From assembly GCF_001902635.1 (NCBI RefSeq), contig NZ_MJAO01000005.1, forward strand, positions 186,001 through 250,000: 64,000 nt of DNA, written 5' to 3'. The translations under genes and the position numbers were made by a program. The notes under the pieces are model-generated. The model saw nothing but the letters and a program-made list of their open reading frames with translations. It ran no database searches and was not told the origin of the DNA. How positions within the stretch are numbered: position 1 is the first letter of the stretch; each line of letters opens with the position of its first letter. Of this stretch, positions 50,548 through 60,300 are shown in pieces. This DNA is from Serratia marcescens (GTDB taxonomy: Bacteria; Pseudomonadota; Gammaproteobacteria; Enterobacterales; Enterobacteriaceae).

Positions 50548-52602
50548 TTATGCGAAGCGGTACTCTGAATAGACGGCGTTTTCTTTGTCCAACTGGTTCT
50601 GTCGATTTACATGGTTGATGATTTGTTCGACCTCCCGACGGTCCATGCCTGGGGTGGTATTAATGGTCATATGATTGGTGATGTTACGGTTGTTGGCCGT
50701 TGAGATAGCACCCGGCGCCATGGCCGGTTGATAGTTCTGCACCGCCGCTCCCTCTATTAACCCGCTCGACGCCAGATCGTTTTGCACGGTCTTGATTTGT
50801 TCATCATCCAATTCCGGCTGATTGCCGCTCAACAGGCCGAGAGCTTTCAACAGCCGTATCACGCCGTTGCTGAGCTTGGCGAGCATGGCAGTCGGCCAAG
50901 TCAAGTATGCCGTTAGGGCTTCGCCGAACGCCTTGCCATAGCCGGCGGCGTTGTTTAACCCTTCTTGCGTCATCTGGATCGGCGCCAGCAGTTCCAGCAG
51001 CGCGTTAAAGCCTTGTTTGACCAGGTCAATCACCCATTCGAACACTTCCAGCATCGGGGCGAAACTTTTGACGATCGGTGAGATGGCGGCGGCAAAACCG
51101 CTGGCTACCCCACCCATAAACGCGCTGATCGGCTCCCAGTACTTATAGATCAAGGCGGCGCCGCCGATGATCGCCGCGACGACGGCTGCAATCGGCAGAC
51201 TGAGCGCGGTGAACGCGCCGGCGATAATGCCCCCCACGGACGTGAATACCGTCCCCAACAGGCCCGCGCCGGCCATCAACATGCTGATGGCGCTCAACGC
51301 CGGAGCGATGAAGACGCCGATGGATGACAGCCCACTGACCAAGGCGGTAATGGCGATGCCGACGGTCATCAACGTGTTGGCCAGTTCAGGGTTGGCTTGC
51401 GTCCACTGTCCGAGCCTGATCAGCCAGCCGGCGGCGGCTTGCGTCAGTTGCCGCAAAGCGGTATTTTGCCCATCGAACAGGCCGATGCGCAGGCTATCCC
51501 ATGAGGCGAACAGTTTTTTAATATCGCCATCCAGGTTGTCGCCTCTGACGGTTACCAGCATCTGAGCGGCGCCGTCGACGCTGCCGAGGCTGCGCCCCTG
51601 AGGCGCCAACTGCGCAGCGGTTTGTTCCAGACCCAGGCCATCGCGCTTCGCCGCGGGCGCTGCCGTGCGCAGTTGGGTCTCTAGCTCGCTCAGACTCAGT
51701 TGATAACGGTTGCCGGCTTTGGTCAGCACATCAGCGATATTGCCTGCTTGAGCAACGGGCAGCTGAAAGGTACTTTGGATCCCTGTCAGCGCTTTTACCG
51801 CCTCCTCAATGCTGCTGCCGCTGGCATTGGCCAGGTTCAGCGCCGCCGGCGCCGCGGTCAGCACCTCCTGCGCATTGTAGCCGGCGCTTGCCAGTGCGCT
51901 TTGCGCTTGAACGACCTCTTGTGCGGATTGTCCTTCGGCGGCCATGCCGGTTGCCTGCCGGCGCAAACCGGTCAGATGCGGATCGCCATTATCCAATCCC
52001 AACTGTGCCTGTACGCCCGACATCTGTTGCTCGAACTTCATGCCCGGCGTAAACAGCGTCTTCCCCGCGCCAAAAATTTTACCTGCCGTTTCCGCGCTTT
52101 GTGCGCTGAATGCGCGGAGCTTGCCAATTTTTTCCTGGCGATTTTGGTCATCGCCAAGCACTTCCTGGCGTCTGTTTTGGCGCAGATCCTGGCGTATGCC
52201 ACGCTGATGGTTAAGGATGCCTTGCGTCACGTCTGCTTTCTTCTGGGATTTGCGCTGGGCAAGAGGCAAATCGGCGGTATCCACCTCTCTTGCCTGTAAT
52301 TGCCGTTCCAGGCGCTGTTGACTGCGCGATGTGAGGGTTTTTCGCGCGCTTTGCACTACGTAATTGAGGTTCGCCTGCTGCGCCGTCGCGATATCCTCCG
52401 GGGAAGAGAGAAATGCGGGCAAGCTTGCGCGGATATGTCGAATCTCATCCAGTTTGCGAAGCGCGTTCGCTTGCGCCGCTTTGACCTTCAACAATTCGGC
52501 GAGTTGAGATTGATTTTTCCGCTCGGTTTTGAGCTTCTGACGAAATTCGCGGACGGTATTGTCCGCGTTTTTCAACGCTTCTTTGCTGTCGGTATCACTC
52601 AT
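50548..52602 (-). CDS. Tail tape measure protein T
   Basis: 684 residues. Long N-terminal charged helical region, then hydrophobic segments in the middle (about residues 400-480) and a further soluble end, as in P2 gpT. It sets tail length and P2 gpT is about 815 residues, so this tail may be shorter. Its start overlaps the E' end by 8 nt. Confidence 0.92.
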   Translation of the reverse strand: MSDTDSKEALKNADNTVREFRQKLKTERKNQSQLAELLKVKAAQANALRKLDEIRHIRASLPAFLSSPEDIATAQQANLNYVVQSARKTLTSRSQQRLERQLQAREVDTADLPLAQRKSQKKADVTQGILNHQRGIRQDLRQNRRQEVLGDDQNRQEKIGKLRAFSAQSAETAGKIFGAGKTLFTPGMKFEQQMSGVQAQLGLDNGDPHLTGLRRQATGMAAEGQSAQEVVQAQSALASAGYNAQEVLTAAPAALNLANASGSSIEEAVKALTGIQSTFQLPVAQAGNIADVLTKAGNRYQLSLSELETQLRTAAPAAKRDGLGLEQTAAQLAPQGRSLGSVDGAAQMLVTVRGDNLDGDIKKLFASWDSLRIGLFDGQNTALRQLTQAAAGWLIRLGQWTQANPELANTLMTVGIAITALVSGLSSIGVFIAPALSAISMLMAGAGLLGTVFTSVGGIIAGAFTALSLPIAAVVAAIIGGAALIYKYWEPISAFMGGVASGFAAAISPIVKSFAPMLEVFEWVIDLVKQGFNALLELLAPIQMTQEGLNNAAGYGKAFGEALTAYLTWPTAMLAKLSNGVIRLLKALGLLSGNQPELDDEQIKTVQNDLASSGLIEGAAVQNYQPAMAPGAISTANNRNITNHMTINTTPGMDRREVEQIINHVNRQNQLDKENAVYSEYRFA

Positions 52603-53037
52603 CTTTATTTACTCCGCTACGTTGCAGCGCTCTGTGGCGCCAGCCGATCAGCTCGGCCAGCGTCATGTCGTTCATTTCCGAAGGCGGCCAGTGAAAAATC
52701 ACCGCGATATCCGCCATCAGGTCATCCACTGTCAGAGCGGGATCGACAGTTACTCTGCCGATGTCGGCGACAAAAAACCGATCACCTGGCCGGCCAGCGC
52801 AATCAGGTCAGGCAGTTCCAGGCGGGCGCACTCTTCCTTGGTCAGGTTTGGGTAAGTGACGCGAGGCAGAATGGTGATCAACGCGTCGACATCGGCGTTG
52901 GCCAGCGCGGCCAGGCCGATGCCGCGCAGGCTGCCGGCATTAGGCTTGGTCACTTGCACGCGGGTGATTTCGCTGTCGCCGCGTTTAATCGGGGCGCTCA
53001 GGACGACGGTGTTTTCCGGGGATGCATTCAGTTCCAT
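52595..53037 (-). CDS. Tail assembly chaperone E + E' made by -1 frameshift
   Basis: The E protein (95 residues, 53037 to 52750) is followed by a second frame reached by a -1 slip on T6G at 52777-52771. Past the slip the frame reads VADIGRVTVDP.. IFHWPPSEMNDMTLAELIGWRHRALQRSG, which matches P2 E', and ends at 52595; the fused product would be 147 residues. In P2 the E to E+E' ratio directs tail assembly on the tape measure. Confidence 0.85.
52750..53037 (-). CDS. Tail assembly protein E (unshifted product)
   Basis: 95 residues, MELNASPENTVVLSAP at the start, TNP2-like E family. It shares its N-terminal 89 residues with the frameshifted product. The in-frame TAA is just after the slippery site. 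Confidence 0.9.
   Translation of the reverse strand: MELNASPENTVVLSAPIKRGDSEITRVQVTKPNAGSLRGIGLAALANADVDALITILPRVTYPNLTKEECARLELPDLIALAGQVIGFLSPTSAE
52771..52777 (-). promoter_or_regulatory. Programmed -1 frameshift slippery site
   Basis: Minus-strand TTTTTTG within codons GGT TTT TTG of gene E, as in the P2 family. A downstream stop in the original frame is 7 codons later. Confidence 0.85.
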
Positions 53038-53102
53038 AGGGGTATCCAGTTCTCAGTCGGGGAAAGAGGGCCAGCGCAGAGGCTGGCCGTCGAGGTGAAA
53101 AA

Positions 53103-53612
53103 TTACAGGCCGATGGCGCGGCGGTGCGCCGCCAGCAGGTCCACGCCGTCCACTTTTTCGATCATGTTGACGGTATCGATCTCGATCAGCTCTTTGCCGT
53201 CGATGCTCAGCTTGAAGTAGGTGCAGTCGGTGGAGACTTTGGTTTCGGTATCTTCGCCCTGCTTGAAGTCACCGCTGTCGATCTCTTTATGACGGCCGCG
53301 CATCACCACTTCGAGCGCGGAGACTTCGCCGGTGTCGTCGCGCTGGAAAGAGCCGGTGAAACGTAGCGGCACCGCATCGATCCGGCCCCATTGCTTGAGC
53401 ACCAGTTCGTCAATGCCGCCCATGGTCCATTCCACCACCAGTGCATCGTCGTCCAGGCCGAAGTCCACCGACGCCGCACCGCTCATGCCGCCGCCGCGGA
53501 ATTTTTCTAGCTTGCGGGTCAGTTTCGGCAGCGTCATGGCGGAAACCACGCCCATGTAGTTGAAGCCGTCGTTAAACAGGTTCAGGTATTTCAGTTTTTT
53601 TGGCAGTGCCAT
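53103..53612 (-). CDS. Major tail tube protein FII
   Basis: 169 residues, close to P2 FII (172). MALPKKLKYLNLFNDG and GMSGAASVDFGLDDDAL mark the family. It forms the rigid inner tube. Strong AGGAGA upstream. It follows the sheath gene by 12 bp. Confidence 0.95.
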   Translation of the reverse strand: MALPKKLKYLNLFNDGFNYMGVVSAMTLPKLTRKLEKFRGGGMSGAASVDFGLDDDALVVEWTMGGIDELVLKQWGRIDAVPLRFTGSFQRDDTGEVSALEVVMRGRHKEIDSGDFKQGEDTETKVSTDCTYFKLSIDGKELIEIDTVNMIEKVDGVDLLAAHRRAIGL

Positions 53613-53624
53613 GGTTCAGTCTCC

Positions 53625-54794
53625 TTAGCTGTTCACGGACGCGGCGAAGTTCGCCAGGTAACGATCGGTAATGCGCTGACGGAGGGTCAGATCCTCCAGC
53701 GGCGGCACCGGGGTGTAGTCGTAATCGATAAACAGCTTGCCGGCCTTCAGGGTCTCTTTGTCGTTGGCGCTTTCGTCATACCAGCAGTCGCCGTCGATGA
53801 TCAGACCGGCGGACTTCAGCTCGCGGAACTTGGCCTTGATGCCGTCGATCATGTCGCGGATCAGGGTTGGGGTAAGCGGACGGTCAACCGCCCACAGATG
53901 GGCTTCGGCCAGGGTGTCGGCCAATACCTGCGCGGTGCGGGTGTAGTTTTCAAACTGGAACAGCGGCTCGTCGGAGCAGGTGCGAGAGCCCCAGAACTTG
54001 AAGCCGTCCTTGCGGATCAGGGTGGTGACGCAGCCTTCGTTCAGCAGATCGGCGTCGGTGCCAGCGGTCTGCAGATCCCAAAACACGCTGGCCGAGATGC
54101 CGCTCACGCCGTTGACGCCGACGTTGGACAGGGTTTTGTGCCAGCCGGTCTCCTGGTCGATCTTGGCGCGCAGCCCCAGTGCGCGGGCCGTGGCGAAGGC
54201 GATGTCGCTGCTGTTGGTGGTGGTGTTCCAGTTGATGAAGTCCGGCCAAATCAGCATCAGCTCGCGCTGGCTGAAGTTGGCGCGGTATTTGATGGCGTCG
54301 GAAACGGTCTTGCAACCGTAGGCGCTGATATAACCGAAGGCGCGCAGCTGTTGGCAGATGCCGGCCAGCGCGGTCGCCACCTCCTGGTTGTCATGGCCCG
54401 GTACGCCCAGAATGCGCGGCTTCACGCCCAGTTCGGCTTGGGCGGCCAGCAGCGCTTTCATGCCGGTGTACTTACCGTTTTCATCGGCGCCGCCAATGAT
54501 ATTGGAGGTGGTTTCGGCTTCGTCTTTCCCTTCCGCCACGCGTACCACGACGGTCACCGGCTTAGCCTGCTCGGCGATCGCCAGCAGCGAACGCGCCAGG
54601 GTGCCTTTTTTACCGGCTTTGCCGCTGGCGGCCAGCACGTCGGTGATCAGCACCGGGGTGTTGAGAGGGAACAGGGTTGCATCGGCATCTTCTGCGGTAC
54701 AAACCATGCCGATAATGGCCGTCGAGACGGTGGAAATTACGCGGGTGCCTTCGTTGATTTCGAGGACACGCACGCCGTGGTGATAGTCACCCAT
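53625..54794 (-). CDS. Tail sheath protein FI
   Basis: 389 residues, close to P2 FI (396), starting MGDYHHGVRVLEINEGTR. It is the contractile sheath. First gene of the FI-FII-E-T-U-D unit, with an Ogr-type site upstream. Confidence 0.95.
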   Translation of the reverse strand: MGDYHHGVRVLEINEGTRVISTVSTAIIGMVCTAEDADATLFPLNTPVLITDVLAASGKAGKKGTLARSLLAIAEQAKPVTVVVRVAEGKDEAETTSNIIGGADENGKYTGMKALLAAQAELGVKPRILGVPGHDNQEVATALAGICQQLRAFGYISAYGCKTVSDAIKYRANFSQRELMLIWPDFINWNTTTNSSDIAFATARALGLRAKIDQETGWHKTLSNVGVNGVSGISASVFWDLQTAGTDADLLNEGCVTTLIRKDGFKFWGSRTCSDEPLFQFENYTRTAQVLADTLAEAHLWAVDRPLTPTLIRDMIDGIKAKFRELKSAGLIIDGDCWYDESANDKETLKAGKLFIDYDYTPVPPLEDLTLRQRITDRYLANFAASVNS

Positions 54795-54864
54795 AGCATT
54801 ACTCCGTTTGTGGTTGGTGATAACAGAATGCCTGTCACCCTGCGGCGCCGCATCTCATTCGAGG

Positions 54865-54882
54865 TGTAGGAGAACTGATACA
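54865..54882 (-). promoter_or_regulatory. Candidate Ogr binding site in the FI promoter
   Basis: TGTATCAGTTCTCCTACA on the minus strand is TGT-N12-ACA, the P2 Ogr/Delta dyad. A -10 like CATTCT lies where the site would be centred near -55. It sits between the gpG terminator and the FI start, as does P2 PF. Confidence 0.6.
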
Positions 54883-54897
54883 ACAGCAGGAAAAATA

Positions 54898-54926
54898 AAG
54901 AAAAAAAACGCCCCTGATGGGGCGTT
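54898..54926 (-). terminator. Terminator after the tail fibre assembly gene
   Basis: On the minus strand AACGCCCC-ATCA-GGGGCGTT runs into eight T residues. It separates the tail fibre operon from the sheath operon. Confidence 0.9.
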
Positions 54927-54934
54927 GAACGGAG

Positions 54935-55492
54935 TTATTGCGGCGGTTGCGGCCAGTCGATGTCGGGGGCGTCTTTGGGATCGACCCGATTAAGCAACAC
55001 GCGGTAGGTTTTCCAGCGAGTCAGCAGCCTCTGTTCCGCTTCGCTCATCATGCCCAGGTCGGCGGCGTCGTTGAGCGTTTCTATCTGCAACGAACTGTGC
55101 TTAATCAGCTCCTGTCTTTTATTGGCGGCTTGCTGGTGCAATTCTGCTTCTGAATATTCCCTGAACTTGATTTTTGCTCCGTCAAATAGCCAGCGTCCGT
55201 TTATATCTACGCCATCAGGCAGACTCTCTACCTCCGCCACGCTCATATTTTCCGGGAAAAATCCGGAAACGTCATAATGGCCTTCGGCATTAGGTTTCGT
55301 GGTGATGGAGCGAATAATCCCCTCTTTGTCATACATCAGTTTTACCGTCTCAGGACGAAAGTTTTTTTGACACTCATACCAGTCGTCACCGGCGTCGGAT
55401 TTTAAAAATAAGACACCGTGCGAGGCGGCCAACTGCTTTTGCTCTGCCGTTTCCGGCGCGACGAGAGTAAAGTTCTTTATGTTATTCATCAT
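54935..55492 (-). CDS. Tail fibre assembly protein (gpG-like)
   Basis: 185 residues from ATG 55492, which overlaps the gpH stop; GGAG lies 6 nt upstream. The C-terminus is the family motif RWKTYRVLLNRVDPKDAPDIDWP. It works as a chaperone for the fibre encoded upstream. A longer frame to 55516 lies inside gpH. Confidence 0.9.
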   Translation of the reverse strand: MMNNIKNFTLVAPETAEQKQLAASHGVLFLKSDAGDDWYECQKNFRPETVKLMYDKEGIIRSITTKPNAEGHYDVSGFFPENMSVAEVESLPDGVDINGRWLFDGAKIKFREYSEAELHQQAANKRQELIKHSSLQIETLNDAADLGMMSEAEQRLLTRWKTYRVLLNRVDPKDAPDIDWPQPPQ

Positions 55493-57342
55493 TAAACGCT
55501 CCAGACGGTAACCCAATTACCATTAATGTGCTTTTGCAGCGGCCGACGGAAAATCACGTCGATGTATTCATCCACGTTGTTGTTTGCTGCACCGGTCAGG
55601 ACATAACCCGCACTGTCCAAATAACCGGGACCTCGCCAGGTAGCGATACTTTCCACATTACCCAGACGAACATCGCGCACAAAGTTTTGGTTGAGATAGT
55701 TGCTTAAATAGCCACCCCAAATGCTGCCGTTGATATTGCCGTCATTAAAGTAGGTTGCTTCACCTAACATCAAGCGTGGCCAAGGGCCATTGCTGCGAAT
55801 GTCGCCTTGATGACCAAATTGGAACCAGCCATCAGAGCCGCCAGAGGAAACATGCATTGCGCCAAATGCGCGCTTGCCTGTCTCCTCATAGAAATAATGA
55901 TCAATATACTGGTTACCAGCACCTTGTATGCGCAGCCCTTGAGTATTCCGATTACCACTGGCTTCGGTTATTACCCCTTTTTTAGTAATGAAATCTTGGC
56001 CATTGATATAAAGTGTTCTGTCAACGTAGGCATCTAAGCCAACGGTGAGGTTTTCATTGGCCCGAACGTTTTTTGCTCCCAGACTTAATTGGCCTTGGCT
56101 GTCATTAATGATGCGAACGTCATAATCCGCGTTGGTATTGCCATAATGGAAATCAATATAGGGCGCGGTGCCGAATAACTCGATGCCGCCCTTGGTAGTT
56201 AATGACCCCGTCACCGTGGCGTAGGGGGTGGTCAATCCCGATTTTGTTTCAATTGAACCGTTGACCGTTAAAGCGCCGCTAATGGTATCGCCGCTCTGTT
56301 TGACGAACTTGCCGTCGGCCTCTGCCTTGGTGTAGGCACCGACGTCGGTGGCCGTCGGTTTAAAACCTGTGGTGTAGATACGATACCAGTTCAACGGTTT
56401 GTCAGGGGTCGTGGACGTGCCGATGTAAGACCATCCGTTCGTCTGGATCGCCAGATAGCCGCTGGAGGGGCCGCCGTCGCACGGCAGGTTCAAGACGCCA
56501 TAAACGCCGCCGCCCGGCGCGTTTTTCGATGTGCCGTTAACTCGATAAATTTCACCAAGGTTGCTCAAGGTATCTTCGCGATGTTTGGGGCCGTCTCCTA
56601 AACCAAAGGCGCCCACTTCCATCAGGTTGGTTTTTTGCGTGCCGACGTTGCGTGTGGCGGCAGTGCCCAGTTCAAGGTTGCCGCGCGCCGCGGATTTATT
56701 TGGCAGATCTTTCAGGTTCGCGGCGATCTTCAGCGAAGCGTCGTTAACCGCTTTCACCGCTTTTGGGGTGGCGGCCAGGGTTTCGCTGGCGCTGTTGCTG
56801 TCGTTGCTCAGCTGGGTGAAACCCTTGGCCAGCAAGGTGGCGTCCGGATGATTGCGCGAGCGGGCATGTTCGGCGATGGCTGCATTCAGCGTATCGCGCG
56901 ACACCAGCAAGGCGGTTTTGTCCGCGACGATCGTCGCGTTGGCGTCGCCCTTGACCAGCAGCACCATGCGCACGACCTGGGTGCGGCCGGCGCCTTCGGC
57001 CAGCAGCGGCTTGTAGGTGTCGGGCGTATTGGCGACCGCCACCAGCACGCCGTTTTTGTCATACAACCCCAACTCGCGGATCCACCAGCCGCCAACGTCC
57101 TCTGGGATGACCTGTTCGGCGATCACCTGATTACTACTGCCGGCGTCTACCTGCAGCGAATTCAATATGGCGCGTCGTTTTTCGTTCACCAGCTTGGTCT
57201 GGCTTTCGCTCGGTTGCGTTGCCGTACCGCCGCCGTCGCCGATCGCCATATGGGTGATTTCCAGTTTTTGGCCGGTTGCTGCGGCGTTAGCCAGCAGCGC
57301 TTTGCCCTGATCGGTGAGCAGGGCGCGGTATTTTGCTGTCAT
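55492..57342 (-). CDS. Tail fibre protein (gpH-like)
   Basis: 616 residues from ATG 57342, which overlaps the I stop (ATGA). The N-terminal 250 residues follow P2 gpH (LTDQGKALLANAAATG, GGWWIRELGLYDKNGVL, PDATLLAKGFTQLSND, ATPKAVKAVND). The distal half is glycine- and asparagine-rich and differs, as expected for a receptor-binding tip. Confidence 0.9.
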   Translation of the reverse strand: MTAKYRALLTDQGKALLANAAATGQKLEITHMAIGDGGGTATQPSESQTKLVNEKRRAILNSLQVDAGSSNQVIAEQVIPEDVGGWWIRELGLYDKNGVLVAVANTPDTYKPLLAEGAGRTQVVRMVLLVKGDANATIVADKTALLVSRDTLNAAIAEHARSRNHPDATLLAKGFTQLSNDSNSASETLAATPKAVKAVNDASLKIAANLKDLPNKSAARGNLELGTAATRNVGTQKTNLMEVGAFGLGDGPKHREDTLSNLGEIYRVNGTSKNAPGGGVYGVLNLPCDGGPSSGYLAIQTNGWSYIGTSTTPDKPLNWYRIYTTGFKPTATDVGAYTKAEADGKFVKQSGDTISGALTVNGSIETKSGLTTPYATVTGSLTTKGGIELFGTAPYIDFHYGNTNADYDVRIINDSQGQLSLGAKNVRANENLTVGLDAYVDRTLYINGQDFITKKGVITEASGNRNTQGLRIQGAGNQYIDHYFYEETGKRAFGAMHVSSGGSDGWFQFGHQGDIRSNGPWPRLMLGEATYFNDGNINGSIWGGYLSNYLNQNFVRDVRLGNVESIATWRGPGYLDSAGYVLTGAANNNVDEYIDVIFRRPLQKHINGNWVTVWSV

Positions 57343-60300
57343 GGTGTGGTTCTCTTCTGTTTGCCGGCTGGATAAGTAAGGCCGTTTTTGTACATCACAT
57401 ACAGACTCAATCCGCGCAGGATCTCGCCTGACCAAAAGCCGAAGAACATGCCGTTATCGGTGCCGGGACGCGGTGCGGGCGACCAGCCGCCGTCCATCAC
57501 GTCGCCGGCGGTGAGGTAGTGTCTCTGCAACTCCGTAACGCATTGTTCAATAAAGTGTTCGATGCCATCTACTTCGCTACCGGCCATTTTTGCCAGCACG
57601 GCACCAGCCAGCCACAGGCCGCACATGTGGCCGGTAAAGTCCTGCGCATCGGGCTGCGGCAGACCGGTCATCGGGAAATCGGTCGGTGTGACGCCGCCGG
57701 CGTCGTTGGTGAAATCGATCAGCCAGCGCAGCCAGTTCTCGACATATTCCACCAGCTTGAGCGGCGGCGTTTTGTTCGCCTGCCGTAACTCGCACCAGGC
57801 GCGGGCGGCGCCGAAGAAGGCGCGTGGCTGATAGCCGGACCAGGCGGTGCCGTCACCCCAGTGGAACATGGTCCAGGTATCCGCCGGGCCGTAACTCAGA
57901 TTGTCCCAACGATTCCAGATATAGGCCGATGCGCCGGGGCCCAGCACGCCGAACTGCCGTTGGTACCATTGCTGTGACTGCCACAAAAACTCGGCCATGT
58001 TGCTGAGCATCACCCCGTCGGGATCGGCGGCGGCGTGCACGAAAATGAACGGGTACTGGTACCCCGGATAAGGCATGCCGTGCCAGCCATCGAACTGTTG
58101 GCTGTCTGCCTGACTGATGTTGGAGAACGGAATCACGCCCGGCGTACAGAACAGGCCATCGCGGCGGTGATCCTGCAGGGTGCAATCTCCCAACAGCGCG
58201 GTATACGGATGCTCTGCCTGCAGCGTGATGCGATAGCGGATGGTGTAGCCGTCGTCGGCGTTGAATGTCGGTGGAATGTCGTTCAGCACGTAGTAGCTGA
58301 ACGTGGCATCCGGCACGTTGCCGTCCTGCAGGATGGTCACCTGTTTAACGCGGTTGAAGCGAGGTGCGGCCGGTTTGGGCTCGGTATCCTGGTGGTCCGG
58401 CTGATAGCCGCTCAGCGTTGCCGCCTGCGGGGCGAAGGTCGCGGTTTGCCATTTGCCGCCGGTGGCGGGCAGCATCCAATACCAGCGCCATTTGTCGTCA
58501 TCCTCAAGCCGCAGGTTGAAGTCGGCGTCCGCACGATAGACCAGCTGCGTGACGGGGAAGCTTTCCTCTGCGGTCAGCCAGGCGCCGATCACCATGCCGG
58601 CGTCGTCATTGGGGAAACGGGCGCGGATCACCGCCGCGCTGCGGCTGTCATATACCTGTTCCTCAAAGCGACTGTCGATCGCGCAACCGCCGTAGTCGGT
58701 CACTGCGCGCAGATCGGCCAGCAGATAGTCGCTGCCGTCTTCTTTCGTCAGCGCCGCCAGGCTGCTGAGCGCGATGTCGTAAGTTTTGACTTGGGCGTGG
58801 CTCGATTGAGGCAGGCCGATACCCCATTCCGTAGCGTTCGCCGGGCTTTTTTCCGGTGCGATAGACAGCTGCACTTTGCATGAGATGGGCTGATTTTGGT
58901 CGTCAACGCCGCCAAAACAGGTGCGGATTTTTGACTGTCGGTTGACGCGGAACCAGATCGCCTTCTGCTCGAGCGATTGTTGCGAAGCCGCCTCCTTGCG
59001 AATAGTGATCATGCCTTCCGCGTTGCGGCCGTAGTTCACCGACGCGCCGGATGGGTATGACCAGTCGTAGGAGATACCGTCGGTAAACGGCGTCTTGGCG
59101 CTGCGGCTTTGGCGAAAGAACTTATCCTGCGCATCGATATTGGTATATTCCATGGCGGTGAATTCAACGCTTTTCCAGGCGTTGAAATAGCGCTGTTCAC
59201 CGGTGATTTCATGCAGCAGATAGCAGGCGTCGGCAAACCACAGCTCGGCATCGGCCGCATTGCCCATGGCGCTGTGCGGCACCGGCACATGCAGCGGGCG
59301 GTTATGCTGGATCTGATTGCGCGCAATCATCACGCCGCCGTGTTCGGGCGGTTGACGATTGGCGAAGTTCAGCTTGTGATTGCCACCGAGCGTGGCGTCT
59401 TTCAACTGCACCGTACCGAATTGTTCAGCGGGCAGCCCCTTGGCCAGGATCTCGCCGTCGGCGTCGATCTGATAACCCTGCCAGTTGATGATCCAGGCCA
59501 CGTCATAGCGTTTACCGTCGCTGTTCCAGTCGATTTCACCGGCGGCGTTAACCGCGCGTACCTGGGCGTTGACGGCATCCCAGGCCAGCGCGCCGTCAAA
59601 GGCGAAGGTGGCGATATCGAGGTATTCCCCCCAGTAAGGGGCGCCGTGAGGGATCTGCGTTCGGCCCTGGTTAAAGGTCAGCGGAATGCCTTTGAAGCCG
59701 CTATGGGTCGGATCCTTCGGATCGACAGGCCAATTGGCGGGCACCGGCTCTTTGGCGTTGACGATCCAGTTGGCGATCCAACGCTGGGGGCTGGCGGGGA
59801 TCGGCGCGCCGTCGTAAAAGTAGGTCACATAGGCGTCAAAACAGGCGATGGCCTGATCCAAATACTTCTGTTCTCCGGTCGCCAGATACGCATGGGCATA
59901 GCCGAGGATCTGCAAAGATTGGCCTTCGGTGGTGGCGTCGTTCGGCAGCCCCGCCATGCGTGACAGCTCGCGTTCATGGCGTGAGTCGGCCAAGACATGT
60001 TCGTCGTTGAGCACGAAATGTTGCTGGGTCGAATCCAGCGTGGTGCCGGTGTTGCGCTGCAAGAATTGGTAATGCCCTTCCAGCATTTGCCGGGCGAGGT
60101 TGTCATAGTCGGGATACACGATTGTGAGTTCTCCATCATATTGGCCGCCGGCGACGTTGATCGCGCCGGAAGCTTCGAGGTTCAATGCCAGACCGGTCAG
60201 ATGGCGGCTGACCGGCTTGGCGTCGGCGATCATTCGCTCCATTTCCAGGTACATTTCTTCGGTGATGCCGTTCTCCAGCACACCGATATCCAGTGAGAAG

